DNA of 64,000 nt, from the NCBI GenBank assembly GCA_029641185.1, contig JAPWGK010000013.1, forward strand, positions 1,240,001 through 1,304,000, read 5' to 3'. Source of the stretch: Pseudofabraea citricarpa (Eukaryota > Ascomycota > Leotiomycetes > Helotiales > Dermateaceae). The first letter of the stretch is position 1. Each line of letters opens with the position of its first letter. The position numbers and the translations under genes were made by a program. The notes beneath the pieces were generated by a model. That model made no database searches. It worked only from the letters and a program-made list of their open reading frames with translations, and was not told the DNA's origin. Below are positions 48,051 through 62,200 of this stretch, in pieces.

Positions 48051-51000
48051 TTATAATTAAAGCTTTCTAAAATTATATTTAAATCGTAAGAGAGCTAAAG
48101 AATAATTATTCTTAAGTTTAGAATTTATTATTATTATTATAACCTTTAAAATAAACTAATAGGAAGCTAAAAAAATCTTTTTAAAAGATTATAACTTATA
48201 GTCCGACTAATTCCTTTAATTTTATTATTAAGCTCGCGTAAAATATATCTAGGAGCTTATAAACCTAGATATTATAAACGTAAAAAGCGTAAATATTAAT
48301 TCTCTTATACGAGTATTAATTATTAATAAGCTTATTAATAAAAGAATAATACTTAATTAATAATTATACTTAGATTAAATAATAATTAATAAGCTTTCTA
48401 GACTAAAGCTTAGCTTATTATAAGATATTATAATTATATATAATAATATATAATATAAGCTTAATACTTAACTAAGAATTTATACTATAAAATAAGCGAG
48501 CTAATTATATAATATAACCGAATATTATACTCTTAAGTAATAAATTAAATAAATAGTTTCTTCTTTAATTTTAACTCTAATTAATATAATAATTAAGAAA
48601 AAAGAAAACCTAAGCTTATAAATAATTATTCGATTACTAAAGTTATAACTTATATCTACTAATAATAATATATTAATTATTATCTACTAAGAGTATAATA
48701 TTATACTCGAATAAATAAAAAAAGATAATATAAATCTTATATAATAATATTAGAAATAACTTAAAATATTCTAATAAGCTTAGGTATATAATATACTAGA
48801 GATATAAGACTCGCTTATAACTAAGGAGTTTCTTATAATAATATTTATAAAAATAACTTTAAAATAAAAAAGATTTTAATTAATAAAATATATTAGAATA
48901 AATAAGCTTAAACTCTTAGATAAAATACTTAAGTAATATAAAAATTAATTCTTTACTTTAATATATAAAAATTTAGTTTAATTTATAATTAAGTAGATAA
49001 TAATTTTTAGTATTCTTAGGGGAAGATTAGATAATACTAGAAACTAATATATTAGCTTAACTTAATAAAAGTAAAAGTAATCTTATTTTTACTAAGATAA
49101 AAGAAATAAAAAATACTTTTAGAAACTTTTAATATATTTATTTCTTAAGTATATTTTTATAAAAAGCTTAAGAAAAAATCTTAGAAATTCTTTTTCTAAA
49201 GAAAAATATTATATAATCTAAGATTATTTATAAAATAAAAACTAAGGTTTAATATATAATAAGCTTATTAAAAAAGATTAAAAGATTTTAAATTTTAAGG
49301 ATTTATCCTAAAAAAAGAAAAAATCTTCTAGAAGTTTTATTAGTAAATACCTAAGACTTATAAATATAATAATCTTAAACCTAAAACTTATAATCTAATA
49401 ACTAAATATAAGTATTTATATAATTATAAACTTTTTAAGCTATTTATTATCTAATAATATATTTATTAATAATTATAAAATTACTTACTTAGTAAATAAT
49501 AAGAAACTTTTAGTTTTAAGCTTATTAATTAAAGTAAATCTAGATAATATAATAAATATAAGAATTTTATATTTATTAATTTTATTTTATAATATTAGGA
49601 TTATAAAAAATATATTAGATAAAATAAATAAATAAAAAATAATAGATTTAATATTTTATAATATTAAAATAATTAAAAGATTTAATATTAATATAATATT
49701 AAAGATTTTTCTTAAGAAGATTAAGATCTAATATTAAGGGTTTAATAACTTATTAAAATATAAGAGTAAGAAAAAAAATATATATATTAAGAAATTAAAA
49801 CTTTTATTTAATATTATATTCTTAGAATATAAGTTATTTTCCTTTTACTTAAAACTTCTTATAAATATTCTTTTAAGTATTACTAGGATTCTTATATTTC
49901 TTATAATTAAATAAAAGATAAAACTAAAACTTAAAAATTAAAAAGATTCTTATATTTAAGATTAAATTCTAAATAATTTTAATATAATAATATAAAATAT
50001 TTTAGCTTAATAATTTTAAGTATATTTATTAGATTAATTTATAATATAAAAATAAGTAAGATAAAACGAGTAAAATATAAGTATTATTTTATAGCTTATA
50101 TTAGCTAAAAAATATTAAAGCGATTATTAGAAAGAAAATCGCTTTAATTTTTCTAGAAAATTAATTAAAATTTATTCGATTTTAAATATAAATATAATAG
50201 CTTCTTTTAGTTACTTATAATTAAAAATAAATATAATAAAAAGCTTTTTAGTTTTATACTAAGATAAAAGATTTATAAAAAAATATATTATTTTCTTAAG
50301 AGCTTTAAGAGTTAAATAAAAACTTAGTATAAGCTTTTAATTTATAAAATTAAGTAAAATAATAATATATTTATAATTATAATTAAAGATATTATTTATT
50401 ACTAGTATTAGATAAAAGAAATAAATATTAACCTTAAGCTTTTTTTAATATATATATATAAGATAAATAATAAAATAAAATAAGCTAAATAAGAAATAAT
50501 TATAAGATTTATAAAAATAAAAGAAAATATAAACCTTCTAGTAAACTTATAACTAGAAATTATACTTATAAGAATCTTTTTATATAATATTAGCTTATTT
50601 TAAGCTAATAATATAAAAACCTTAAATAAAATACTCGACTTTTAGTTTTACTTATATTTTTAATAATATAATCTTAAGTAAATTATTAACTTAATAATAA
50701 ATCTTTAACCTAATTAAAATAAGATTTATATATACGATTATTAGATATACTTATTAATTAAAAAATAAGAAGCTAAAAGCTTAGTAAAAGCTTTTAAAAT
50801 TAGATTATAAGCTTATATTAGATATTTAATAAAATATATTATATTTAATATTTATAAAATATAAGTTCTTATATTTAATAAAATTATTATTACTAGAAAT
50901 ATTAGATTTAATAAAAATATTAGATATAACTTAAATAAAAAATAAAAGAAAAACTAATTACTTATAATTACTAGAATAATAATAAATATAATTGAAATTA

Positions 51001-54000
51001 AAAAACCTAAGATTTAGAATATTAGATTAATACTTAATAATTTAATTAAATAAAAAGATATAAGCTTTATAATTAAGTAAAATAAAAAGCTTATTATAAG
51101 AAGTAATAATATTTTTATTAATCTAAAGGATAATATCTTAGTCTCTTAAGAGATTAAGTCTTAAGTAAAAGCTAAAAAGTTAATATAAGAAGTTATATTA
51201 GTACTTTTAATAATTATAAAATAATAAAAAAATAATTTACTCGATCGATTTTTAAGACTTTTATCTTCTAATAATATTCTTAAACCTAAAAGTATATTAA
51301 CTTTAGAAAGTAAAAATAATAATAAAATAATAAAAGCTAACTTAAGTAATTTATTACTAAGAAAAATAATATCTTAGGTAAGTAATAATAATAATTATAA
51401 TATACTTTAACCTTAAGTCTAAATAATTTAATATAATTAATATATTTATTAATATCTTAAGAAAAGAGAATAAAATCTTAGTTACTTATTTATTACCTAA
51501 TAAATTTAAAATACTAGGAATATATATAAAAATCGATCGAGTATTATATAACTTAAGAGATTCTTTTATTTTATAATTTTATAAATTCTTAGTTATTTTA
51601 AAAAAGCTAAATTTAATTATATATAAAAAAGATTTATATATTTATATAAACTTAAGATTTAAAGTTTTAGTTATATTTTATATTAATAATATATAAGTAT
51701 TATATTATAAGAGTAATAAAACTAAAGCCTAAGAGATTATTTATAAACTTAATAAAATATATAAGCTTAGAAACCTTAGGAATATAAAATAATTTCTAGG
51801 GATATATATTATTAGAGATTAAGCTTAAAAAAAGATATAATTAGTTTATAATATATATATTAAAAAAGTTATTATTAAATTTAATTTAATAAATAAAAAA
51901 TATCTAAGTATTTTATTACTAATAATAAAGTTTATAAAAAATATAAGATAAGCTTTTAAAGCTTAAATTAAAAAGTATTAAGAAAAGATAAATTTAATAT
52001 TATATATTATAATTATAATTAAATTAAACGTAACTTTTATAACTTTTTAGTTCTTTTATTTTTTAATTAATCCGAGTATAAAATATCTTATAATTATAAA
52101 TTAAATAATTAAGTATTTTTTTAAAATATATTTCTTAATAATATAATTTAATTATAAGCTTAATAAAATCTAAATATTAATTATATTATATATATCTTTT
52201 ATAAATAATATAAAAACGTAATATTTTTTATATAATTATATAATATTTTTATTTAATAATTTAATTACTTAGAAAATAATATATTAATTAAATATATTTA
52301 TATTAATTATAAAAGCTAAATTTTAAGATATTAAGTTTATAATAAAAGTAATTATAACTTTTTAGAAACTTTTTAAGAAACTAAGTCTAAAGATTAAAAA
52401 GTTATAAATAATCTTTTATAATAATTAATAAATAATTCGTTTAATTATTAGAGAAAATATAAGAATCGTAATTAAGCTAAAATATATAAATATTTAGAAT
52501 ATATAATTATACTAAAAGTATAATAAAAGTATTTTCGAAATATTTTATATTCTTATAAATAATATATTAGCTAATAATTTTATAAAAAATTTCTCTTAAT
52601 ATAAGTTTAAATATTTTTAAGTTTTACTTAATATATAAGATACTTATAATAAGATAGAAAAATAATTTTAAAAAGTAAAAAAGTTTTTACTTTTATTTAT
52701 ATTTTTATTTATAAATTTCTTTTATTTAAATAAAATATTTTAAAATATAATAATAATTATTAAAATTATAATAAAATATATTCCTAAGTAATACTTATAA
52801 GTTACTAAGCTTATACTTATATAAATAACTAAATAAAAATAAACTAAGCTTTTAATTAAGTAAAATATTAATTATATTATTAATTATTTTTATAAGATAA
52901 ACTTTTTTCTTATTTTACTTACTAGGATTAATAAACCTAAAATTATATTTATAATTATAAATTCCTTTAACTTATTTTAACTTATTATAATTAATATTTA
53001 GTTCTAAAATTTAATAAATAACTAAATAATATTTCTCTAGATCCTAAGAATAATAAATTAATAAAATTTTTACTTAGGGAAATATAAGAATATATCTTAA
53101 AAAAAAAAAGTAGTTTTTTCTTAAAAAATAATAATAAAATACTTAGTAAAAGATAAAACTAAATTAAGAATTATAATATAAATATATCTAAATAAATATA
53201 ATAAGTAATATTTACTTTTATTAATAATCTTAAAATAATAATTATTACTTTTATTACTTAAGATATTTTTTAAGTAACTAAGATAAAAAATTAAGCGTTT
53301 ATCTCTAATAATCTGAAAAATCTTATTAAAAGACTTTAAACTAAAGTTCTTAATATTAAGCTTCTAGTATTTAAAAGATTAATTAGGATTCTTTTCTTAA
53401 TAAATATAATACTTATAAAAATAATATTTATATTTAATAATATATTAATTAAAAATATTATTATTATTTTTATTATTATTAGATAAATTATTTAAATAAA
53501 AAAAAAAAATTATTTAAACTTTTAAAAAGCTTAAGATTATTACTCTTATAAGTATAAGTAAATATAAGCTAATTTATACGATTATACTTATTATATAAAA
53601 TAACTAGATAATAATTAATAATAATATATATATTAGATAAAAATACTTATAAGAGAAAAATAAATTCTTTAAAATAAGAAGCTTCTTATAATTAAAGTTA
53701 TTAGTTTTATTAATAAGTTACTTAAACTTATTTTTAAGAACTAAAAAGTCGTGCTAGAATTTCTTATATATAATAAATATACGCTTAAGATAAAAATTAT
53801 TAATTATAAACTAATAAAAATTATCTTAAATTAATTAAAATCCTTAGAATATTATACTAAAGTAAGAACGCTTATTAGGAATAAGCTAAATAAAAGAAAA
53901 AAATATAAAAGAATAAATTATATAAGAAATAAAAGATATATTAGTTAGCTTAATATTAATAATAAAAAGTATTATAATAAGTTATATAAGCTTATTAGTA

Positions 54001-54581
54001 GATATATCCCTAGCTTAAGAAAAATTATAAATATTTATAGCTTATAAAATAATAAGTAACTAATATAAAATATAAAAGATTATTTATATATTAAGGAAAA
54101 GAAAAAAAAAAGAATAAATTTTATAAAAATCTCTTTTATTTTATATATTTTTATTAGGTTTTTTATTTTCGTCTTATAAGTTACACGAGATATTTTTAAT
54201 TTATTTATTAAAAAAAGTAAATAATAAAAATAAAAAGAAAAAAAATAAAAGAAATACTTAAGCTTAATAATATTATAATTAAAGTTAAGATTAAGATTAT
54301 AAGAGAGAAAAAAAGAGAAGTTATAAAATAAAGATTTTATAAGTAAAATCTTTAATCTATAAAATAATAATTAGATTACTCCTAGTATTAGTCGAATTAA
54401 GAGAATTAAAAATAATATAAGGAAATCTTTAATTTACGAACTTAATCTAATAATTTAGTTAATAAATAATCGTATATAATATAATTACTTAGCTTATATT
54501 ATTTACTTATTTAAGAATAATATATTAATTCTACGCTCTTAGAAAGTAATACGCGTATTAAGTATAATAAACTATAAGGTA

Positions 54582-54778
54582 TATTATAAAATCTAAGATT
54601 AGGTAATTTATTATATAAGAGATTAAGATAACTAAAATAATCTACTTAGTAATAAATATTATTCTTATATAAATACGCTTTTTCTTATAATTTCTTGCTC
54701 CTTTTAATTAGATAATATAAATTATACTTTTTACGCTTTCTTAATTACTTAAATTAACTTTACTTTTATTATATAATA
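54582..54778 (+). repeat. Copia LTR 5 (3' LTR of C), 197 bases
   Basis: Starts TATTATAAAATCTAAGATTA and ends TATAATA. Followed by the target duplication TTTTA. Confidence 0.85.
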
Positions 54779-54783
54779 TTTTA

Positions 54784-57700
54784 CTAATATATACGTATAA
54801 GCTAAATAATACTTCTAAAAAAGTAAAATAAAAGATTATTATAAAGTCGATTAAAATAAAAGTAATAATTAACTTACTTAAGCGTTTATAATTAGAGATT
54901 ATACGTATAAGAGGGTATCTTTTAAATATAAGCTTTTTATAAGGCTATAATTTTCGCTTACTTAACTAAGTATTTAACTTATAATTTCTCTAATATTTTA
55001 GGTAATATAATCTTATAATTATAATATATATAATAAACGATCTTAAACCTAATTAAAATAAGATTTATATATATAAAGCTTAGGTATATTTATTAATAAA
55101 AGATAAAAAAGTTAATTAATATTATTAAGTATTTAAAATATAATTATAAAAGTATATTAGATATTTAGTAAAATATATTATTTCTAATATTTATTAAATA
55201 TAAGTTTTAGTACTTAACTAAGTAATTATTACTAGGAATATTATATTTAATAAAAATATTTTATATATCTTAACTTAAGAGTAAATAAAAGATTAATTAC
55301 TTAATATTATTTGAAATATTATTAAGATAATTAAGATAAAAGATAATAAAATCTAAGATACTAAGTCGATCCTTAAAAATATAATAAACCTAAGTAATAA
55401 AAACTTAATTAATAAGTAAAATAAAATACTAGTAAAATTAATAGATATAAATCTAATTACTCTAGAAAATAAAAAGATATTCGAAACTTTAGATTTAAAT
55501 TCTAAAATTATAAAAACGCTAGGATTATCTTCTAAAAAGTTATTTATATTAATCTAAATAATAAAATAATAAAAAGATATTCTAAAGTTAAAAATTAACT
55601 TCTTATCTTTAAGAAATATTTCTTCTACTAAAAGTATACTAGTAATAATAAGTAAAAATTTATATATTTAAGATAAAAATAAGAATATAATTAATTATAA
55701 TATTAATAATAATATAAATATAAGATTAATATAAGAAATATATTCCTAGGTAATTATCTAATAATTATTATTAATAAATTAAGTAATAAGTTAAAGATAA
55801 AAGGAAATAACTCGACTAAAACTATTATCTAATATATAAAGTTTATTATAAGTAATAAGATATTTAATAAAGCCTAATAATTTAGCTAAGCTTATTATAA
55901 AAAAACCTAAGAAAAAGTATAAAAGAAAAGTTTATAATCTTATTATAAAATTAGGTAAATAACTTTAAGATAAAAATAAAAGTAATAATAATATTTCTAG
56001 GAATAAAACTAAAAAAAAAGTTTTTATTATATTTATAAGAAATACGAATATTAGTAAGAGACTTAAAGAAATAATAAGTAAAATAAGATATTAAGATATT
56101 AATATATTCGAAGATTTTTTTAATATATTTTAGCTTAATTTATTAGAAGCTAAGAAAGATATTTATTATTAAATAATATATATTATAATTATAATAATAA
56201 TATAAACTAAAGTCTTAAGAGCTAATAAATATACTAAGTAAGCTTACTTAAGTATAATTTTATATATTAAAATAAATAAACTTTTATTAATACTAAAGAA
56301 ATAAAATAATCTTAAAAATTATTTTCTTAGAATATAATTCTAAGTAAAAGCGAAGCTCGAGCTTAGAAACCTTAAAGTAAGAGATTATTAAAGGATAATC
56401 TAAATATTAGAAGCTAAGAATATCTTAATCTTATTAAAATAAATATTTAGTTATAAGCTAGATTTATTAGGATTTTTAATTAAATATTAAGTAAAAATTA
56501 TCGTTTAAGGTAATTTCTAAGATAATAAAACGATTATTTTAATATATATAATTATATTAATAGCTAAATCTTTTTATATTATAATAATCTTAGTTACTTA
56601 ATTCGATCTTAAGGTTAAGTAATTTAATATTATAAATATATTTATTAATATAAAAAGAAATATAAGTAATATATTTATAGTTTATTATCTCTTAGAAAAA
56701 TTTAAAATTCCTAGAAAAAATATAAAAATTAATTAAATATTATATAACTTAAGAGATTCTCTAGTATTTTAGTTTATATATTTTTTTATTACCTTAAAAA
56801 ACTTAGGTTTTATCTTATATAAAAACGATTCGTATATTTTCTTTAATAAATAATAAAGGATTTTTATTATATTTTATATAAACGATATCTAAGTTTTATT
56901 TTATAAAAATAATAAAAAGCGTACTTAAGAGATTATTAAAAATCTAAACTTAATATATAACTTATATATATTTAATAAAATTTAATAATTCCTAGGTATT
57001 AGAGTAATTAAAGATAAAAAGCGTAAGAAGATCTAAATAATATATAATACTTATATTAAGAAGATTATACGAAAATTTAAGCTTATAAATAAAAAATACT
57101 TAAGTATATTTCTACTAATAATAGAATTCGTAAAATATATAAGAAAAGTTTTATTAGTCTAAATTAAAGAATACTAAGAGAAAATAAAATTTATATTATA
57201 TATTATTATTATTATATATATAAATATTACTTTTATTATTTTATAATTTTCTAATTTCCTTTAAAACCCGAGTCCTAAGTATTTAATTATAATTAATTAA
57301 ATAATTAAATATTTATTTAATATATACTTTCTTATAATTAAGTATAATTATAAGCTAGATAAAATCTAATTATTAATTATATTAAATATATCTTTTATTA
57401 ATAAAACTAAAATATAATATTTTTTATATAATTATATTATATTCTTATTTAATAGACTTATTATATAATAAGTTATTTATTAAATAATAATATTAACCTT
57501 AATTACTAAAGCTAAAATAAAAGGTATAAAGCTTATAGCTAAGAAAATTATAGTTTTTTAAAGGTTTTTTCGTAATCTTAAACTTAATATTAATAATACC
57601 TAGATAATTTTATATAATAACTAATAAACAATTAAATTAATTATAAGAGAAAATATAAGAATAATAACTAAATTATATTATATAAATATCTAAAATATAT

Positions 57701-59077
57701 AATTATATTAAGAGTATAATAAAAGTACTTTTAATATAACTTATATTTTAACTAAGAATATATTAACTAATAATTTAACTAAGAATCTCTTATAATATAA
57801 GTTAAAAGTTTTTTATATTTTATTAAACCTCTAAGATATAAGAGATAAAATTAAGAAGCTCGATTAAGAAATATTAATAAAATTTATATTTATTTTAGAT
57901 TATTTTATTTATATTTTTATATATTTATATTATAATATTTTATTTATATAAGAGCGCTTATAATAAGCTTATTTTATTAATATAAGATAAAAAGCGTTCC
58001 TAAGTAATACTTTTAATTACTAAGCTTTTAGTTTATCTTTAAAGTTTTTTTTAGCTTTAGTTAACTATTAAGTTAATAATTTTACTAAGAAGCTCTTTTA
58101 ACTTAATAGGCTTTTTTAATATAAGAGTACTAATAATAATAGAAAATATCTTAAGCTTAGGTTTAATTTTAATTAACTTTAGAATAATATAAATAAAATA
58201 ATAAAGTTATATTAATTACTAAGAATAATATTAATATATAACTAAGTATAAGAGAAATATAATACTTATATAAGTAATCGCTTTCTTAGTATAATCCTAA
58301 GCTTTTAACTTACTAGAACCCTAAGTATTAGTAATTCTTATAAGAAAAAAATTAATAAAAGATTAAATAAAAGAAGAAATTTCTTAATAAAAGTATCTAA
58401 AAGAATATCTCTAATAATAAATATTAGAACTTTTATTATTATAATAAATATTATTAGAAGAATTACCTAAGATATTTTTTAAATAACTAAGATAAAAATA
58501 CTTATAAGCTTCTTTTTTCTAGTAATAAGTAAGAGTATTATAAGTAGGATTTATTTTAGTATTAGTTTTCTAGACCTTAGAAGTAAAAACCTTAATAATC
58601 TTAGGAGTTTTCTTATAAGTCTTTTTATAATACTTATATTACTTATAAGCTATTTATTTATAAGTAAACTTCTTATTATAAGCCTCTTATATATAATAAG
58701 TAATCTTAGTAATATAAGTATATTTCTACTTAGTTTTTTTCTTATAAATAAGTTCTTTTTTTTCCTAAGTATACTTTTTCTTAGTAATAATAATAATATA
58801 AGTATAAAAACTCGATTAATAAGTAAAAGTAAAAGATTAAATAAAAGCGTTTAAATCTTTCTTATTATAAATATAATTATTTATAACCTAATTAAGATTA
58901 TCTTATATAATATAAATAATAAATATATTAAAAAAAATAAAAGTATTAAGATTAGAAATATTCTTACTTAAGATATTAGATATTAAAAAGAAGATTAAAG
59001 TTTTTTTAACTCGCTTAAGTTTCTTAGTAAAAGAAAGATTCTTAATATAAAAAAACTTAAGATTAAAAAGTATAAGA
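54784..59077 (+). mobile_element. older diverged Copia relative, pol part
   Basis: Continuation of the stretch split by element C. It is colinear with the A/C internal region but clearly diverged: 55.01-55.1 kb matches the segment at 38.28-38.37 kb. The frame at about 56871-56888 reads FYINDI, fitting FYVDDI of Copia reverse transcriptase. RNase H-like sequence lies at about 57.3-57.9 kb, then GCGTTCCTAAGTAATACTT as in A (41.14 kb), then a diverged form of the extra 3' module. No LTR of its own was recognised. Confidence 0.6.
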
Positions 59078-59082
59078 GAAAT

Positions 59083-59279
59083 TATTATAAAATCTAGGAT
59101 TAGGTAATTTATTATATAAGAGATTAAGATAACTAAGGTAATCTACTTAGTAACAAGTATTAATCTTATATAAATACGCTTTTTATTATAATCTCTTGCT
59201 CCTCCTAATTAGATAATATAAATTATACTTTTTACGCTTTCTTAATTACTTAAATTAACTCTACTTTTATTACGTAATA
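59083..59279 (+). repeat. Copia LTR 6 (5' LTR of D), 197 bases
   Basis: Starts TATTATAAAATCTAGGATTA and ends ACGTAATA. Preceded by GAAAT, the candidate target duplication. Confidence 0.85.
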
Positions 59280-62200
59280 ATTATAAGCCCGGCTTATAAT
59301 TAAAGCTTCCTAAAATTATATTTAAAATATAAGAGAGCTAGAGAATAATTATTCTTAAGTTTAGAATCTATTATTATTATTATAACCTCTAAAATAAACT
59401 AGTAGGAAATTAAGAAGATCTCTTTAAAAGATCGTAACTTATAGCCTAACTAGTTCCTCTAATTTTACTACTAAGCTCGTATAAGACGTATCTAGGAGCT
59501 TATAAACCTAGACGCTATAAACGTAAAAAGTATAAATATTAATCCTCTTATATAAGTATTAACTATTAATAAGCTTATTAATAAAAGAATAATACTTAAT
59601 TAATAATTATACTTAGATTAAATAGTAATTAATAAGCTTTCTAGACTAAAGCTTAGCTTATTATAAGATACTAAGATTATATATAATAATATATAATATA
59701 AGCTTAATACTTAGCTAAGGATTTATATTATAAAATAAGCGAGCTAATTATATAATACGATTAAATATTATACTCTTAAGTAATAGGTTAAATAAACGGT
59801 TTCTCTCTTAATCTTAACTCTAATTAATATAATAATTAGAGAAAAAAAAGACCTAAGCTTATAAATAATTATTCGATTACTAAAATTATAACTCGCGTCT
59901 ACTAATAATAATATACTAATTATTATCTACTAAGAGTATAATATTATACTTAAGTAAATAAAAAAAGATAATATAAATCTTATATAATAATATTAGGAAT
60001 AACTTAAAGTATTTTAATAAGCTTAGATATATAATATATTAGAAGTATAAGGCTCGCTTATAACTAGGAAGTTTCTTATAATAATATTTATAAAAATAAC
60101 TCTAGAATAAGAAAGACTTTAATTAATAAAATATATTAGAGTAAACGAGCTTAAACTCTTAGGTAAAATACTTAAGTAATACGAAAATTAGTTTTTTACT
60201 TTAATATATAAAAATTTAGTCTAATTTATAACTAAGAAGATAATAATTTTTATTACTCTTAAGAGAAAATTAAATAATACTAGAAACTAATATATTAGCT
60301 CGACTTAATAAAAATAGAAATAATCTTATTTTTACTAAGATAAAAAAGATAAAAAATATTTCTAGAAGCTTTTAATATACTTATTTCTTAAGTATATTCT
60401 TATAAAAAACTTAGGGAAAAATCTTAGAAATTTTTTTTCTAAAGAAAAATATTATATAATCTAAGATCGTTTATAAAATAAGAACTAGAGTTTAATATAT
60501 AATAAGCTTACTAAGAAAAGTTAAAAGACCTTAAATTTTAGAAACTTATCCTAAAAAGGAAAGAAATCTTTTAGAAATTTTACTAGTAAATATCTAAGGC
60601 TTATAAATATAATAATCTTAGACCTAAAGCTTATAATCTAATAACTAAATATAAGTATTTATATAATTATAAACTTTTTAAGCTACCTATTATCTAATAA
60701 TATACTTATTAATAATTATAAAGTTATTTACTTAATAAATAATAAGGAACTTCTAGTTCTAAGCTTATTAATTAAAATAAACCTAGATAATATAATAAAT
60801 ATAAGAATTTTATATCTATTAATCTTATTTTATAATACTAGGATTATAAAAAATATATTAGATAAAATAAATAAAAAAGAAATAATAGATTTAATACTTT
60901 ATAATATTAAAGTAATTAAAAGATTTAATATTAATATAATATTAGAAACTTTTCTTAAGAAAGTTAAGATTTAATACTAAGGGTTTAATAGCTTATTAAG
61001 ATATAAGAGTAAGAAAAAGAATATATATATTAAGAAATTAAAACTTTTATTTAATATTATATTCTTAGAATATAAGTTATTTTCCTTTTACTTAAAGCTT
61101 CTTATAAATATCTTTTTAAGTATTACTAGGATCCTTATATTTCTTATAATTAGATAAAAAATAAAACTAAGACTTAAGAACTAAGAAAGATTTTTATATC
61201 TAAGATTAGATTTTAAATAACTTTAATATAATAAAATAAGATATCTTAGTCTAATAACTCTAAGTATATTTATTAGATTAATCTATAATATAAAAATAAG
61301 CGAGATAAAAAGAATAAAATATAAGTATTATTTTATAACTTATATTAACTAAAGAATATTAAAGTAATTATTAGAAAAAAGATTATCTTAATCTTTCTAG
61401 AGAATTAATTAAGACTTATTTAATTTTAAATATAAGTATAATAGCTTCTCTTAGCTACTTATAATTAAAAACAAATATAATAAGAAGCTTTTTAGCTTTA
61501 TATTAAGATAAAAGACTTATAAGAAGATATATTACTTTCTTAAGAGCTTTAAGAGCTAGATAAAAACTTAGTATAAGCTTTTAATCTATAAAATTAAGTA
61601 AGATAATAATACGTTTATAATTATAATTAAAAATATTACTTATTACTAGTATTAGATAAAAGAAATAAATATTAATCTTAAGCTCTTTCTAATATATATA
61701 TATAAGATAAATAATAAAATAAAGCGAGTTAAATAAAAAGTAATTATAAGATTTATAAAGATAAGAGAAAATATAAACCTTCTAGTAAGCTTATAGCTAG
61801 AAATTATACTTATAGGAATCTTCTTATATAATATTAGCTTACTTTAAGCTAATAATATAAAAACCTTAAATAAAATACTTAACTACTAGTTTTACTTATA
61901 TTTTTAATAATATAATCCTAAGTAAATCGCTAACTTAATAATAAATCTTTAACCTAATTAAGATAAGATTTATATATATAATTATTAGGTATACTTATTA
62001 ATTAAAAAATAAAAAGCTAAAAGCTTAGTAAAAGCTTTTAAAATTAGATTATAAGCTTATATTAGATATTTAATAAGATATATTATATCTAATATCTATA
62101 AAATATAAGTTCTTATACTTAATAAAGTTATTATTACTAGAAACGTTAGATTCGATAAAAATATTAAGTATAATCTAAATAAAAAATAAGAGAAAAGCTA

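Larger units (their letters stand above)
47840..54778 (+). mobile_element. complete Ty1/Copia element C with perfect target duplication
   Basis: 197-base LTRs at 47840-48036 and 54582-54778, flanked by TTTTA at 47835-47839 and 54779-54783. The primer-binding site GTTATAAGCCCGGC is at 48037-48050. The internal region is colinear with unit A but lacks about 745 bases: ATAATATCTTAGGTAAGTAA at about 51370 joins sequences that in unit A lie at about 38995 and 39740. The reverse transcriptase FYINNI relic is near 51676-51692, followed by RNase H and the extra 3' module. No intact frame remains. Confidence 0.85.
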
